This document shows positions 10,896 to 21,023 of a stretch of DNA of 39,266 nt, piece after piece; positions within the stretch are counted from its first letter, which is position 1; each line of letters starts with the position of its first letter. The notes beneath the pieces were generated by a model. The model was not told the DNA's origin. It did no database searches and saw only the letters and a program-made list of their open reading frames with translations. The DNA comes from an uncultured Pelagibacteraceae bacterium. GTDB taxonomy: Bacteria > Pseudomonadota > Alphaproteobacteria > Pelagibacterales > Pelagibacteraceae. The stretch lies in assembly GCA_902557385.1 (NCBI GenBank), contig CACDZF010000008.1, positions 1 to 39,266 of the forward strand. Reading direction: 5' to 3'. A program made the translations under genes and the position numbers.

Positions 10896-11264
10896 CTATT
10901 TATTTGTTTGTTTTATTAAATTTTCAATTTTTTCTGCATAATCAAATGAATCATCTTTTGCAAAAAGAATTTTTGGTAAAAATTTCATTATAATTTTCTT
11001 TGATAAAGTTTTTCTTATTAAAAATGAATATTTTTTTAATTTTTCAACTGTTTCTTCAGCATTTTTCCCTCCTAAAGGTAGAACGTATGCTTTAGCAACT
11101 TTAAGATCTTGACTCATTCTAACTTCCGTTACAGTAATATTATTAGTTTCTAACTCTGGAACTTTTGCTTCATTTCTAACAAATATCATGCCTAAAGATT
11201 GTTTTATCATTTCTCCCACTCTTAATTGTCTTTGGGTAATTGGTTTTCCTAATTTATTATTCAT
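10896..11264 (-). CDS. rbfA: Ribosome-binding factor A
   Basis: Late 30S maturation factor that binds helix 1 of 16S rRNA. The 122-residue KH-like protein has RQLRVGEMIKQSL at the N-terminus and ITVTEVRMSQDLKVAKAYVLPLG in the core, both typical. It lies 1 nt after infB and 8 nt before rpsO. In most alphaproteobacteria truB would lie between rbfA and rpsO; it is absent here. Confidence 0.93.
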   Translation of the reverse strand: MNNKLGKPITQRQLRVGEMIKQSLGMIFVRNEAKVPELETNNITVTEVRMSQDLKVAKAYVLPLGGKNAEETVEKLKKYSFLIRKTLSKKIIMKFLPKILFAKDDSFDYAEKIENLIKQTNK

Positions 11265-11265
11265 T

Positions 11266-13476
11266 TTATATCATTCTCTCTGTTGATGTAGAATTAAAGA
11301 CTTCAATTATATCTTTTTTTTGATAATCGTTAAAATCTTTTAAAGTTATACCACACTCTTGTCCTGAGCTAACTTGTTTGGCTTGATTTTTTTCCCTAAA
11401 AATTGAGTTAATTTTACCAGTATATACTATAGCACCGTCTCTAATTAATCTTGCGTTTGAAGTACTTAAAATTTCTCCATCAACAACCTTAGATCCAGCA
11501 ACCTTCCCAACACTAGATACTTTGAATATCTCTAAAACCTCCGCAGACCCAATAATTTTTTCTTGGACATCTGGGGCCAACAAACCTGACATTCTCTTCT
11601 TAATATAATCCAAAACTTCATAAATTATATTATATGAGGAAATGATAATTTTTTCTTTTTCAGCTAGTTTTTTTGCTTCCTTACTTGGTTTAACATTAAA
11701 GGCAATTAGTACTGCATTTGATGCTTTTGCAAGTGTTACGTCTGTTTCGGTAACCATTCCAATATCAGATAAAATAATTTTTGGTTTTACTTCTTCGTGA
11801 GTTATTTGATTAATTGCTCCTTTTATTGCTTCAGATGAGCCATGAACATCTGATTTAACTATAATGTTTAGTTCTTCTGAAATTTTGTCTTTAAATGCCG
11901 ACTCTTGAGTCGCAAAAGTCAGTGGATTTTTTCCTTGTTTTGATTCATCAACTCTTGTTTCCCATAAAGTTTTAGCTTCTTTTTCATTATTTAAAACTAC
12001 AAAATCATCCCCAGATTTAGCTGCGCCATTTATTCCCAAAATTTCAACCGGTGTAGAGGGTAATGCTTCTTCTAAGTTTTTGCCCTTGTCATCTATCAAT
12101 GCTCTGGCCTTTCCCCAGCTTAGACCGCTTACAAAATAATCACCTTTTTTTAAAGTTCCAGATGTAACTATAACAGTTGCTACAGGTCCTCTTCCAATGT
12201 CAATCTTAGACTCTAAGACTACACCTGTAGCTTTAGAATCAAAATTAGTTTTTAAATCTAAAATTTCTGCCTGTAAAATAATTGTTTCAATTAATTTATC
12301 CAAATTTTTTTTAGTTTTAGTAGAAATCTCAACCATTAAAGTATCCCCTGAAAGCTCTTCGGCTATAAGTTCATACTCTAACAATTGATTTTTTACTTTT
12401 TGCGGATCAGCTTCAGGTAAATCACATTTGTTTATTGCAACAACTATTGGAACATTTGCTGCTTTGGCATGTTTAATTGACTCAATAGTTTGTGGCTTAA
12501 CTCCATCATCTGCTGCCACAATAAGTACAACTATATCAGTTAGTTTTGATCCTCTAGCTCGCATTTCAGTAAATGCTGCATGACCTGGCGTATCTATAAA
12601 AGTCAGTTTACTTTTATGGTTTTCAATTTGATATGCTCCAATATGTTGGGTAATTCCACCAAATTCTCCTGATACAACATTCGCACTTCTTAAAACATCT
12701 AATACAGACGTTTTTCCGTGATCTACATGACCCATTACAGTAACTATGGGTGGCCTATTTTTTAAATTATCAGTTCTGATATCTTTTATTTTTTTGACAA
12801 TTTCCTCAGCTTTAGTCTCTCTTATTGGGTTATGCCCAAACTCTTTTACTAAGTACTCGGCCGTGTCTGCGGCCAATGTTTGATTGATTGTTACTGTAAC
12901 TCCCATGCCTAAAAGGTGTTTTATTACAGCACCTGATTGTTCCGCCATTCTATTAGCTAGCTCCCTTACCGTAATTGCCTCGGGAATATTAACATCTCTT
13001 TTTACCGGTTTATAACTTTCTTCTGTTGCATCTTTTTTAAGATCTCTGTTTTCTTTTTGTTTTGCTCTTTTTAAAGAAGCTATACTTCTTGCTCTCGTTT
13101 CAAGTTTATCACTTAGAGCTCTGGATACTGTAAGTTTTTGTTCTCTCTTTTTTGAGATATTTTTTTCTTTCGTATCTTTAAAATTTTTTTCTCCTTTTAT
13201 TCTTCTCGTTGCTCTTTGCTCAGCAAGTTTACGTTTTTCAAAATCATTAAATGATGAAGTAATATTTTTCTTTACGTTTGGATTTTTTGAAGAAAAAGAT
13301 GGATTTTTTTTTAATCTTTGAGTGTTAGGATTTTTATTAAATGAGCTTTTACCGGAAAATTTGTTATTTTTCTTTTCAATAACTACAGAATTTTTACTTT
13401 GAGTTTTTGCTAGTTCAATATTTTCTATCGATTTCTTGGCAATACCAGAAATAGTTAGTTTTGTTTTTTTTATCAT
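11266..13476 (-). CDS. infB: Translation initiation factor IF-2
   Basis: GTPase that positions fMet-tRNA on the 30S subunit and promotes subunit joining. The 736-residue protein has a Lys/Asn/Ser-rich disordered N-terminal region (about residues 1-160), the IF2_N segment ([16 protein letters not shown]), and a G domain with G1 GHVDHGKT near residue 250, DTPGHAAF and NKCDLP. Beta-barrel and C-terminal tRNA-binding domains follow. It starts 10 nt after nusA, leaving no room for the ylxR gene that often separates the two. Confidence 0.97.
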   Translation of the reverse strand: MIKKTKLTISGIAKKSIENIELAKTQSKNSVVIEKKNNKFSGKSSFNKNPNTQRLKKNPSFSSKNPNVKKNITSSFNDFEKRKLAEQRATRRIKGEKNFKDTKEKNISKKREQKLTVSRALSDKLETRARSIASLKRAKQKENRDLKKDATEESYKPVKRDVNIPEAITVRELANRMAEQSGAVIKHLLGMGVTVTINQTLAADTAEYLVKEFGHNPIRETKAEEIVKKIKDIRTDNLKNRPPIVTVMGHVDHGKTSVLDVLRSANVVSGEFGGITQHIGAYQIENHKSKLTFIDTPGHAAFTEMRARGSKLTDIVVLIVAADDGVKPQTIESIKHAKAANVPIVVAINKCDLPEADPQKVKNQLLEYELIAEELSGDTLMVEISTKTKKNLDKLIETIILQAEILDLKTNFDSKATGVVLESKIDIGRGPVATVIVTSGTLKKGDYFVSGLSWGKARALIDDKGKNLEEALPSTPVEILGINGAAKSGDDFVVLNNEKEAKTLWETRVDESKQGKNPLTFATQESAFKDKISEELNIIVKSDVHGSSEAIKGAINQITHEEVKPKIILSDIGMVTETDVTLAKASNAVLIAFNVKPSKEAKKLAEKEKIIISSYNIIYEVLDYIKKRMSGLLAPDVQEKIIGSAEVLEIFKVSSVGKVAGSKVVDGEILSTSNARLIRDGAIVYTGKINSIFREKNQAKQVSSGQECGITLKDFNDYQKKDIIEVFNSTSTERMI

Positions 13477-13486
13477 ATTTCATTAC

Positions 13487-15040
13487 TCAATCTTTATAAA
13501 TTTTATTTCTCGCCGACATAATAAGTTCGTCAGCTTCGTCTTTTGACAGAGCAAAATCTTCTAAATAGCCTTTTATTCTTACTCTTTCGCCCTTTAATAT
13601 GTCATAACCACCAGTTAGCTCATCTGACGCTAGATCAGCAAAATCTGATAACTTTAATATCTTTTGTTCACCTAAAGTAACTAACATTCCGGGGGTTAAT
13701 CCTTTATGATTTATAAGTTCATTATCTAAACCTAAGTCTTTAATTTTATTTGAAATTTCTTCCTGATCTTTTTGATAAAACTCTTTAGCCCTATCAATTA
13801 AGGCTTTTGCTGTTTCTTCTTCTATTCCTTCAATTTTAATCAATGACTCTATAGAGCTATCTTTTATATCATCTATCGAAGAAAAACCCTCCGCAACAAG
13901 TAATTGTCCTAAAGTTTCATCTAGCTCTAAATTCTTTACAAAGTTTTCTGTTTTTTCTTTAAACTCAATTTGTCTTTTTTCTGAGTCTTCTTGGTCAGTC
14001 ATAATATTAATTTCATAATTAAGTAGTTTTGTTGCTAGCCTAACATTCTGACCTCTTCTACCAATTGCTTTACTTAAATTTTCTTCTGTCAAAATTACAT
14101 CTAGTTTTTTTAAATCATTATCTACATTAACTCGTTGCACTTCAGCTGGAGATAATGCATTTGATACTACTATCGCAGGATCTTCAGACCAGTTAACAAT
14201 ATCAATTTTTTCTCCCTGCAGCTCATTAACTACTGCTTGGACTCTTGATCCTCTCATTCCAACACACGCACCTACAGGGTCTAATGATGTATCGATTGCT
14301 TTTACGCATATTTTTGCTCTACTTCCAGGGTCTCGTGCTGATGACTTTATTTCGATTAAACCATCGTAAATTTCGGGTACTTCTTGAATAAATAATTTTT
14401 CCATAAACTTTGGATGTGCTCTTGATAAAAAGATTTGTTGACCTCTAGTTTCTCTTCTAACATCATGACAGTAAGCTTTCACTCGATCACCAGCTTTAAT
14501 ATTTTCTCTTGGTATCATTTCATTTTTCTGAATTATCCCCTCTGCTTTTCCTAAATCAACTATTACATTTCCAAATTCTAAACGTTTTACTATTCCACTT
14601 AAAATTGTATCTTTTTTATCAATAAAGTCGCTAAACTGTCTCTGTCTTTCTGCCTCTCTCACATTAAAGTTAATAACTTGTTTAGCAGTCTGTGCAGCGA
14701 TTCTACCAAAATCAAAAGAAGGTAAAACTTGAAGTACTTCATCACCTATTTTTTTATTTTTATTTTCTTCCCCTAATTTTATAGCATCTTCCAAATTAAT
14801 TTCTGTGTTAATATTTTCAGGATTTTCGACTACTATCAACTTTCTAAAAATTCCAATATCTCCGCTATCTCTATTAATCAAAACTTTGATTTCGTTATCT
14901 TGTCCAAATTTTGACTTGGCAGCTTTTGCTATTCCAGTTTCCATCGATTCTATAATTAATTCTTTATCTATAGATTTTTCTAATGCAACTGCTTCAGCAA
15001 TCCTTAATAGTTCTAATTTATCTGCTCTTTTATTTAACAT
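13487..15040 (-). CDS. nusA: Transcription termination/antitermination factor NusA
   Basis: Binds RNA polymerase and nascent RNA to modulate pausing, intrinsic termination and antitermination. The 517-residue form beginning MLNKRADKLELLRIAEAV is chosen. The frame stays open to 15079, but those 13 extra codons are the terminator hairpin and its U-tract (MGLGPFFFG...), so they are unlikely to be protein. Domains in order: NusA N-terminal domain, S1 (about 130-200), tandem KH (CVGMRGSRVQAVVNEL; AIGRRGQNVRLATKLL), and C-terminal helix-hairpin-helix repeats typical of Proteobacteria. It heads nusA-infB-rbfA-rpsO-pnp. The usual upstream rimP is absent. Confidence 0.95.
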   Translation of the reverse strand: MLNKRADKLELLRIAEAVALEKSIDKELIIESMETGIAKAAKSKFGQDNEIKVLINRDSGDIGIFRKLIVVENPENINTEINLEDAIKLGEENKNKKIGDEVLQVLPSFDFGRIAAQTAKQVINFNVREAERQRQFSDFIDKKDTILSGIVKRLEFGNVIVDLGKAEGIIQKNEMIPRENIKAGDRVKAYCHDVRRETRGQQIFLSRAHPKFMEKLFIQEVPEIYDGLIEIKSSARDPGSRAKICVKAIDTSLDPVGACVGMRGSRVQAVVNELQGEKIDIVNWSEDPAIVVSNALSPAEVQRVNVDNDLKKLDVILTEENLSKAIGRRGQNVRLATKLLNYEINIMTDQEDSEKRQIEFKEKTENFVKNLELDETLGQLLVAEGFSSIDDIKDSSIESLIKIEGIEEETAKALIDRAKEFYQKDQEEISNKIKDLGLDNELINHKGLTPGMLVTLGEQKILKLSDFADLASDELTGGYDILKGERVRIKGYLEDFALSKDEADELIMSARNKIYKD

Positions 15041-15055
15041 ATTTTTATCTATTCC

Positions 15056-15083
15056 AAAAAAAAATGGGCCTAAGCCCATTTTT
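15056..15083 (-). terminator. Intrinsic terminator/attenuator in the nusA leader
   Basis: A perfect 10-bp inverted repeat with a 4-nt loop (15060-15083; on the minus strand AAAAATGGGC TTAG GCCCATTTTT) is followed by further T residues to 15056, giving nine in a row. This is a textbook intrinsic terminator reading on the minus strand. Only 15 nt separate the end of the U-tract from the nusA ATG, too little for a promoter, so nusA transcripts must pass through it. It can terminate metK messages and attenuate nusA. Confidence 0.8.
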
Positions 15084-15105
15084 GAAATTTCAACAATGTG
15101 AAATG

Positions 15106-15133
15106 AATATAAGTATTTTTGCTATATTTTCAA
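15106..15133 (-). promoter_or_regulatory. Candidate promoter upstream of the nusA leader hairpin
   Basis: On the minus strand TTGAAA (15133-15128) and TATATT (15111-15106) have a 16-bp spacer, within the metK-nusA gap. Transcription would start near 15099, about 15 nt before the terminator stem, giving a leader of roughly 60 nt. A 12-bp palindrome, TTGAAATTTCAA (15082-15093), abuts the hairpin and could be an operator or part of an alternative fold. Confidence 0.45.
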
Positions 15134-15139
15134 CTTTAA

Positions 15140-16303
15140 TTACTTCTTAAAAACATCTGCTTTGTCTGTTTTTTCCCAAGAAAATGCCCCATTAGACTCT
15201 GGGTCTCTTCCAAAATGTCCATATGCTGCTGTTTTTTCATATATAGCTTTGTTTAAACCTAACATTTCTCTTATGCCCCTTGGGCTTAAATCAAAATTGT
15301 CATTAATCAATTTTTCTACATGTCTATTTTTTTCTTCATCGTTATCAAAAAGATCTACATAAATTGATAAAGGTTTTGAAACTCCAATTGCATAAGCAAG
15401 TTGAATTAAACATTTGTCTGCAATTTTTGAGGCTACAACATTTTTTGCTAAATATCTTGACGCGTATGCTGCCGATCTATCGACTTTTGTAGGGTCTTTT
15501 CCAGAAAAAGCTCCACCACCATGTGGTGCTGCTCCCCCGTATGTATCTACTATTATTTTTCTACCTGTTAATCCACTGTCTCCGTCTGGTCCACCAATTA
15601 CAAAATTACCTGTGGGATTTATATAAATCTCCTTTTCGTCAAGATTTCCTAATAAATTTTTTGGAATAGATCTCTCAATATATGGCATGCAAAGTTCTTT
15701 AACTTTTGCAAGGTCAACATCTTTGGAATGTTGTGTGGAGATCACAACTGATTTTACAGCGTTAGGTAAACCGTCTTTATATTCAATTGTAATTTGACTT
15801 TTTGAGTCTGGCTCTATTCCTTTTAATTTTCCAGATTTTCTATCTTCAGCCATCAATCTTAAAATTCTATGTGAGTAATGAATTGGTGCTGGCATTAGAA
15901 CATCAGTTTCATTGCATGCATATCCAAACATAATTCCCTGATCTCCGGCACCTTCATCTTTATTCCCAGATGAGTCTACACCCATAGCTATATCTGCTGA
16001 CTGAGCATGTAAATGAGTTTCAATTTTAGTAGTATCTTTCCAACTGAAACCGTCTTGATCATAACCAATGTCTTTAATGCATTCTCTAACTTTTTGAATT
16101 AAATCTTCTTTTTTTATTTCTGGTCCTCTTACTTCTCCAGCTAAAACTACCTTATTTGTTGTTGTTAAAGTTTCGCAAGCTACTCTTGATTGTGGTTCTG
16201 CACCTAAGTAACTATCTACCACCATGTCTGATATTCTATCGCAAACTTTATCTGGATGTCCCTCTGAAACTGACTCACTAGTAAATAAATAATTTTTTTT
16301 CAT
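15140..16303 (-). CDS. metK: S-adenosylmethionine synthase
   Basis: Makes SAM from methionine and ATP. The 387-residue protein has [14 protein letters not shown] near the N-terminus, the ATP motif [12 protein letters not shown] near residue 120, and the phosphate-binding [19 protein letters not shown] near residue 260. It starts 1 nt after lnt, so there is no space for a SAM riboswitch directly in front of it. Expression probably comes from the upstream fur-miaB-lnt transcript. A terminator hairpin follows it. Confidence 0.97.
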   Translation of the reverse strand: MKKNYLFTSESVSEGHPDKVCDRISDMVVDSYLGAEPQSRVACETLTTTNKVVLAGEVRGPEIKKEDLIQKVRECIKDIGYDQDGFSWKDTTKIETHLHAQSADIAMGVDSSGNKDEGAGDQGIMFGYACNETDVLMPAPIHYSHRILRLMAEDRKSGKLKGIEPDSKSQITIEYKDGLPNAVKSVVISTQHSKDVDLAKVKELCMPYIERSIPKNLLGNLDEKEIYINPTGNFVIGGPDGDSGLTGRKIIVDTYGGAAPHGGGAFSGKDPTKVDRSAAYASRYLAKNVVASKIADKCLIQLAYAIGVSKPLSIYVDLFDNDEEKNRHVEKLINDNFDLSPRGIREMLGLNKAIYEKTAAYGHFGRDPESNGAFSWEKTDKADVFKK

Positions 16304-16304
16304 C

Positions 16305-17831
16305 TTAACTCCCTTTCTTTTTTAAAAAAAAAATTAAACTAATATAAAATAGTAAAAAATAAAAGAAAATCTTGTTACCATGTTGACTGAATATAGTTCT
16401 AGAGATTTTTTTAAAATTTTTTATTTCGAAAGTTCCCTTTTCAGTTGATTCTACTTTTTTTACTATTTGACCTATGGGATTTATGTGCGCAGAAATACCA
16501 TTATTTGCAGAACGAACTAGATTTTTACCTTCTTCAATAGATCTAAATATTGAGTGTGAAAAGTGTTGATAAGGTCCTATTGAGTTTCCAAACCATCCAT
16601 CTTCAGAGATATTTAATATAAAATCGAATTTTTCACCACTCTTATTTAGCTTTCCTGAGTAAATTATTTCATAACAAATAATTGGGAGGAATTTAATGTT
16701 ATTAATTTCTATAATTTTTCTATCATCATCGCTACTAAATGATTGATAACCTTGAGTAATTTTTTTTAAGCCAAATTTAGAAAACATATTTTCAAGTGGT
16801 AAAAATTCACCAAACGGAACAAGATTATTTTTTTTATAATTTGCTAGAGTATTTAAATTATTATCCAAAACTACTAAAGAATTATAAATTTTTAGACCAG
16901 ATTGAGAGTTTATACCAAAAATAATTTTATGATTTTCCGAAAAATTATTTTTAAAATTTTCTTTATAAATATTTAAATCCTCTAAATATATATTTGTTAA
17001 AATTCCCTCAGGAAAAATAAATAAAGTTTTCTTTGTTTTTTCAGGTTTGCTTAGTTCAATTAATTCATTAATAATTATATTGGGATCTTCTTTTTGAAAA
17101 AATCTATTCAACTTTATTTTAGGTGCAATAACTTTAATATTTGTATTTAAATCAATGAATTGTGCTTTATGATATTTGTTAATCATATTTTTACCAAAAT
17201 AAATATTAGCACCAATAGAAATTATAGAAAAAACAAGTACTAATATTTTAGAAAATTGACTTCGATTAAAAAATATTATTGCAGGTAATAAGAAAAGAGT
17301 AATTGATAATAAGTTAAATGAATAGACTCCTATGATTGATAATATTTGTATAAAACTAGTATATTCTAACCAGCTATAAGCAATTAAATTCCAAGGGAAA
17401 CCACCTAATATATTTCCCCTTACAAACTCGACAAGTGAAAAAATAAAAGCAAAAATTAATATTGATCTATAATTTTTTTCTAAATTAAAAAATGAAAATA
17501 TAAACGTAAAAAGACCATAAAATAATCCAAGAAATAAAGGCAACAGAAAAAATGCAATTGGTATTAATGGTAAAAAAAACTCCTCAAATGTTAAAGAGTT
17601 TGTAATCCAATAAATGTTCGATATAAAATACCCAAAACCAAAAATCCAACCTATTAAAAAAAATCTCCACCTACCAACGTGTAAATTTGAAATAATAAAA
17701 AAAAATAAAAAAGGAAATGTAAAAAAATTTAATATAAAAAAATTATACGGAGGTAAACTAAATGAACTTATTATCCCAAGTATCAATGGTATAATAAAAA
17801 AAAACAATTGATTATTTATTTTTTTTGGCAA
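16305..17831 (-). CDS. lnt: Apolipoprotein N-acyltransferase
   Basis: Inner-membrane enzyme that adds the third acyl chain to lipoproteins in the periplasm. The 508-residue protein has six or more N-terminal membrane segments (about residues 8-215), then a nitrilase-fold domain with the Glu-Lys-Cys triad: Glu in IFPEGI, Lys near [13 protein letters not shown], and Cys in [27 protein letters not shown] and [13 protein letters not shown] follow as in the family. One membrane segment ends the protein. A BON-domain lipoprotein at 29042-29635 is a potential substrate. It follows ybeY by 1 nt. Confidence 0.95.
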   Translation of the reverse strand: MPKKINNQLFFFIIPLILGIISSFSLPPYNFFILNFFTFPFLFFFIISNLHVGRWRFFLIGWIFGFGYFISNIYWITNSLTFEEFFLPLIPIAFFLLPLFLGLFYGLFTFIFSFFNLEKNYRSILIFAFIFSLVEFVRGNILGGFPWNLIAYSWLEYTSFIQILSIIGVYSFNLLSITLFLLPAIIFFNRSQFSKILVLVFSIISIGANIYFGKNMINKYHKAQFIDLNTNIKVIAPKIKLNRFFQKEDPNIIINELIELSKPEKTKKTLFIFPEGILTNIYLEDLNIYKENFKNNFSENHKIIFGINSQSGLKIYNSLVVLDNNLNTLANYKKNNLVPFGEFLPLENMFSKFGLKKITQGYQSFSSDDDRKIIEINNIKFLPIICYEIIYSGKLNKSGEKFDFILNISEDGWFGNSIGPYQHFSHSIFRSIEEGKNLVRSANNGISAHINPIGQIVKKVESTEKGTFEIKNFKKISRTIFSQHGNKIFFYFLLFYISLIFFLKKKGS

Positions 17832-17832
17832 T

Positions 17833-18261
17833 TTATCTATTAATATTTTTTAATATTATTTTTTCTTTATTACTCATTTTTTTATAGTCTTTATTTTTTT
17901 TATGATTATATCCTAGTAAATGTAAATAACCATGTATCCAGGTTTTATCAAATTCGTAATTAAAGTTTGATGACAAGGATTTTTTATTAATAAATTCAAA
18001 ACTTATTGCTATATCCCCAATATAAGAATTATTTTTTAAGGGAAACGACAATACATCTGTTACTTTATTTTTTTTTCTAAATTTATTATTCAATTTTTTC
18101 ATTTTTAAATTATTAGTAAGTAAAATTGAAAATTCTTGATTTTTATTTTTAAAATATGAAATTTTTTTTAAGGAGGTAAGTTTATTTTTAAGATATTTTT
18201 TTGGATCTTTAATTTTTTTTTTCCATTTAGCAAAATCGATTATTACGTTCGCCTTTATCAT
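17833..18261 (-). CDS. ybeY: Endoribonuclease YbeY (16S rRNA maturation)
   Basis: Single-strand endoribonuclease involved in 16S 3'-end processing and ribosome quality control. The 142-residue protein has the zinc signature HGYLHLLGYNH near residue 110, matching H-G-x-L-H-L-x-G-Y-D/N-H, and TDVLSFPL upstream of it. The start overlaps the phoH stop (ATGA-type overlap), linking it to its usual partner. The hlyC/corC gene often found next is missing. Confidence 0.93.
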   Translation of the reverse strand: MIKANVIIDFAKWKKKIKDPKKYLKNKLTSLKKISYFKNKNQEFSILLTNNLKMKKLNNKFRKKNKVTDVLSFPLKNNSYIGDIAISFEFINKKSLSSNFNYEFDKTWIHGYLHLLGYNHKKNKDYKKMSNKEKIILKNINR

Positions 18262-19268
18262 TCATCTCTATTTTGATCTGAGTATGCCTTAACTATTTTT
18301 GAAACTAACGGATGCCTTACTACATCAGTATGATCAAAATCAACTACGGAAATCTCTTTTAGATGCCCCAAAAGTTTTTTTGATCTGTTCAATCCAGACA
18401 ACGACTTGTTTGGTAAATCTATTTGAGAAGGGTCTCCATTAATTACAATTTTTGAATTTTCCCCAATTCTAGTTAAAAACATCTTTATTTGTGTATCTGT
18501 TGCATTCTGGGCCTCGTCTAAAATAGCAAATGAATTTTTTAAAGTTCTACCTCTCATAAAAGCGAGAGGTGCAATTTCAATATCACCAATTTCAATTTTT
18601 TTTTGAATTTTTTCGAAATCTAATAAATCGTATAAAGAATCATAAAGAGGTCTTAGATATGGGTCTACCTTTTCTCTCATATCACCTGGTAAAAAACCTA
18701 GTCTTTCTCCTGCTTCAACTGCTGGTCTTGAAAGAATTATTTTTTCAATTTTTTTTTCCAACAACATTGTTAAACCTATAGCTACAGCTAAAAAAGTTTT
18801 TCCTGTTCCAGCAGGACCTGTAGAAATGATAACTTCACTTTCTCTTAATGCTCTAACGTATTTTTTTTGTTTTTCTGATCTTGGAATTACTGATTTTTTA
18901 GGAGTTTTGATTATATATTCTATATTTTTTTCAGCATTATTTATTTTTTCTTCAATCATAAATTTATTTACAGATGAAACTATATCTTTTTTTTCTATAG
19001 TACCATTTATTTTAAGCTGCTCAGATAAAAACTGAATAGCATTTTTAATTAATTCGTTCTTTTTTGAGTCACTTTTTACTATAATTGAATTTCCTCTTGA
19101 ATAAATTTTAGTTTTAGTAATTTTTTCTAATTCTTTGATATTATTATTAAATTCACCAACAACTCCTGACAATATTTCATTGCTTTTAAATACTATACTT
19201 AAAGTATTATTTTCAGAATATACAAACCTTAGGTCAGAATTTAATTTTTTATATACGGTGTTACTCAA
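18258..19268 (-). CDS. phoH: PhoH/YbeZ-family ATPase
   Basis: P-loop ATPase, genetically and physically linked to YbeY in RNA metabolism. The 336-residue protein has an N-terminal KH-like region, then the PhoH domain with Walker A GPAGTGKTFLAVAIG near residue 155, LSRPAVEAGERLGFLPGD, Walker B ILDEAQNA, and the sensor NGDPSQIDLP. It starts 1 nt after miaB and overlaps ybeY by 4 nt. Confidence 0.95.
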   Translation of the reverse strand: MSNTVYKKLNSDLRFVYSENNTLSIVFKSNEILSGVVGEFNNNIKELEKITKTKIYSRGNSIIVKSDSKKNELIKNAIQFLSEQLKINGTIEKKDIVSSVNKFMIEEKINNAEKNIEYIIKTPKKSVIPRSEKQKKYVRALRESEVIISTGPAGTGKTFLAVAIGLTMLLEKKIEKIILSRPAVEAGERLGFLPGDMREKVDPYLRPLYDSLYDLLDFEKIQKKIEIGDIEIAPLAFMRGRTLKNSFAILDEAQNATDTQIKMFLTRIGENSKIVINGDPSQIDLPNKSLSGLNRSKKLLGHLKEISVVDFDHTDVVRHPLVSKIVKAYSDQNRDE

Positions 19269-19269
19269 T

Positions 19270-20604
19270 TTACGCTGCTCTCATATTTTTATGTTCTATT
19301 TCGCCAAATAAACTATTTTGGTTGCAGCCTTCTATTTTAACTTTAACGATTTTTCCAATATTTTTTTCATCACCTTTAAAAATTACTGAATTTAAATACT
19401 TATTTCTACCAAATAGTTTGTTTTGCCCTTGCATTTTATTTTCGACCAAAATATCAATCGATTTATTTTGAAATGATCTATTCATTTCTAATTGATAAGA
19501 AAACAAAATTTTTTGCACTTTGGTTAATCTTTCTTTTGATATTTCATCATCAATCAATTTTAAACCTGCAGCCTTTGTGCCTGGTCTGGGACTAAATATA
19601 AAAGAGTATGAGTTTAAAAATTTTATTTTTTTTATTAATTTAATTGTTTCATTAAAATTTTCTTCAGTCTCACCTGGATATGAAATTATGAAGTCACTTG
19701 AAAATTCTATTGAAGAATTAATTTTTTTTAACTTTTCATAAATAGACAAATATTCCTCCACAGTATGCTTTCTATTCATCAGTTTTAAAATTTTATTAGA
19801 ACCACTTTGTATTGGTAAATGAATAAAAGGCATCAATTTTTTACTTGTTGAATAACAATCAATTAAGTCATCTGTCATATCTCTTGGGTGTGAAGTGGTG
19901 TATCTTATTCTTTCTAGTTCTGAAATCTTTTCCAATTCATTAATCAAATCGGAAATTTTGTAAACCTTAGAATTATCTTTATAAGAATAAGCATTCACGT
20001 TTTGACCTATTAATGTAATTTCTTTTACGCCATTTTTTATTAGTTCTTCTGCTTCTTTAATAATTTTGATAAAAGGTCTTGAATACTCCGGTCCTCTTGT
20101 AAAAGGTACAACACAAAAATGGCAAAATTTATCACAACCTTCTTGAATTGTTAAAAAAGATGAAATTTTATTACTTGTATTTTTTATGTTATCAAAATAC
20201 TCAAACTTTTCGATTGTATTAAACTCAGTTTCTTCTTTCTTTTTCTTTTGAGTAAAACTTTTAAGTAATTGATTAATTTTGTGATAAGATTGTGGACCTA
20301 TAACAATGTCAATGTAAGGCTCTCTCTTAAGCATTTCTTGATTTTCCGCTTGCGCAACACAACCAGCAACAATCATGATTGGTTTTTTTTTCTCCCTATA
20401 CAATTTCTTTACTCTTCCAACTTCATGATAAACTTTTTCTTTAGCTTTATCTCTTATGTGACAAGTATTCAATATATAGCAGTACGCGTCATCCTGCTTA
20501 TCCGTTTTAATGAACCCAATTTTTTTTAATGAGTCATAAATACGGTTTGAATCGTACTCATTCATTTGGCAGCCAAATGTTTTAATAAATATTTTCTTTA
20601 CCAT
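19270..20604 (-). CDS. miaB: tRNA-2-methylthio-N6-isopentenyladenosine synthase MiaB
   Basis: Radical-SAM methylthiotransferase modifying A37 of tRNAs that read UNN codons. The 444-residue protein has three N-terminal cysteines for the auxiliary 4Fe-4S cluster (FGCQMNEYDS, LNTCHIRDKA, VAGCVAQ), the radical SAM motif CDKFCHFC near residue 160, FSSDFIISYPGETEENF, and a C-terminal TRAM domain. It needs the isopentenyl group added by MiaA, which is not in the window. The start follows the fur stop directly. Confidence 0.96.
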   Translation of the reverse strand: MVKKIFIKTFGCQMNEYDSNRIYDSLKKIGFIKTDKQDDAYCYILNTCHIRDKAKEKVYHEVGRVKKLYREKKKPIMIVAGCVAQAENQEMLKREPYIDIVIGPQSYHKINQLLKSFTQKKKKEETEFNTIEKFEYFDNIKNTSNKISSFLTIQEGCDKFCHFCVVPFTRGPEYSRPFIKIIKEAEELIKNGVKEITLIGQNVNAYSYKDNSKVYKISDLINELEKISELERIRYTTSHPRDMTDDLIDCYSTSKKLMPFIHLPIQSGSNKILKLMNRKHTVEEYLSIYEKLKKINSSIEFSSDFIISYPGETEENFNETIKLIKKIKFLNSYSFIFSPRPGTKAAGLKLIDDEISKERLTKVQKILFSYQLEMNRSFQNKSIDILVENKMQGQNKLFGRNKYLNSVIFKGDEKNIGKIVKVKIEGCNQNSLFGEIEHKNMRAA

Positions 20605-21015
20605 CTAGGATTTTTTTTTAATACCGTACAATTCTAGCTTATGATCAACTAATTGATAACCGTATTTTTCTGCAACTTTTTTTTGTAACTCTTCAATTTC
20701 ATTGTCAACGAATTCTATAATTTCTCCAGACTTTATATCTATCAAATGATCGTGATGACCTTCATTTAACTCTTCATATCTTGCTTTTCCACCTTTAAAA
20801 TCATGTTTTGCTAGAATTCCGCTCTCTTCAAATAATTTTACTGTTCTGTAGACAGTTGCGATGCTAATTTTTTCATCAATCTTAGACACTCTGTTATATA
20901 ACTCGTCAACATTTGGATGGTCGTTAGACTCGGACATAACTTTTGCAATAATCCTTCTTTGATCTGTAAGTTTAACTCCCTTACTTTTACATTTTTTTTC
21001 AATATTAGATTGCAT
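20605..21015 (-). CDS. fur: Ferric uptake regulator family repressor (Fur/Mur)
   Basis: A 136-residue winged-helix metal sensor. GVKLTDQRRIIAKVM and ISIATVYRTVKLFEESG form the DNA-binding part. KARYEELNEGHHDHLIDIKSGEIIEF carries the regulatory His/Asp/Glu metal ligands. The CxxC structural zinc motif is missing, as in several alphaproteobacterial Fur/Mur proteins, some of which respond to manganese. It sits between tsaB and miaB in conserved order. It is a natural candidate to bind the Fur-like boxes near 1822 and 1871. Metal specificity cannot be read from sequence. Confidence 0.92.
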   Translation of the reverse strand: MQSNIEKKCKSKGVKLTDQRRIIAKVMSESNDHPNVDELYNRVSKIDEKISIATVYRTVKLFEESGILAKHDFKGGKARYEELNEGHHDHLIDIKSGEIIEFVDNEIEELQKKVAEKYGYQLVDHKLELYGIKKKS

Positions 21016-21023
21016 TTTTTATT

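Noticed and set aside
15041..15079. N-terminal extension of NusA to the ATG at 15079
   Set aside because: The extra 13 codons are the terminator hairpin and its T run; the family start fits MLNKRADKLELL at 15040.
16300..16306. SAM riboswitch before metK
   Set aside because: Only 1 nt separates lnt from metK, so no aptamer fits directly upstream.
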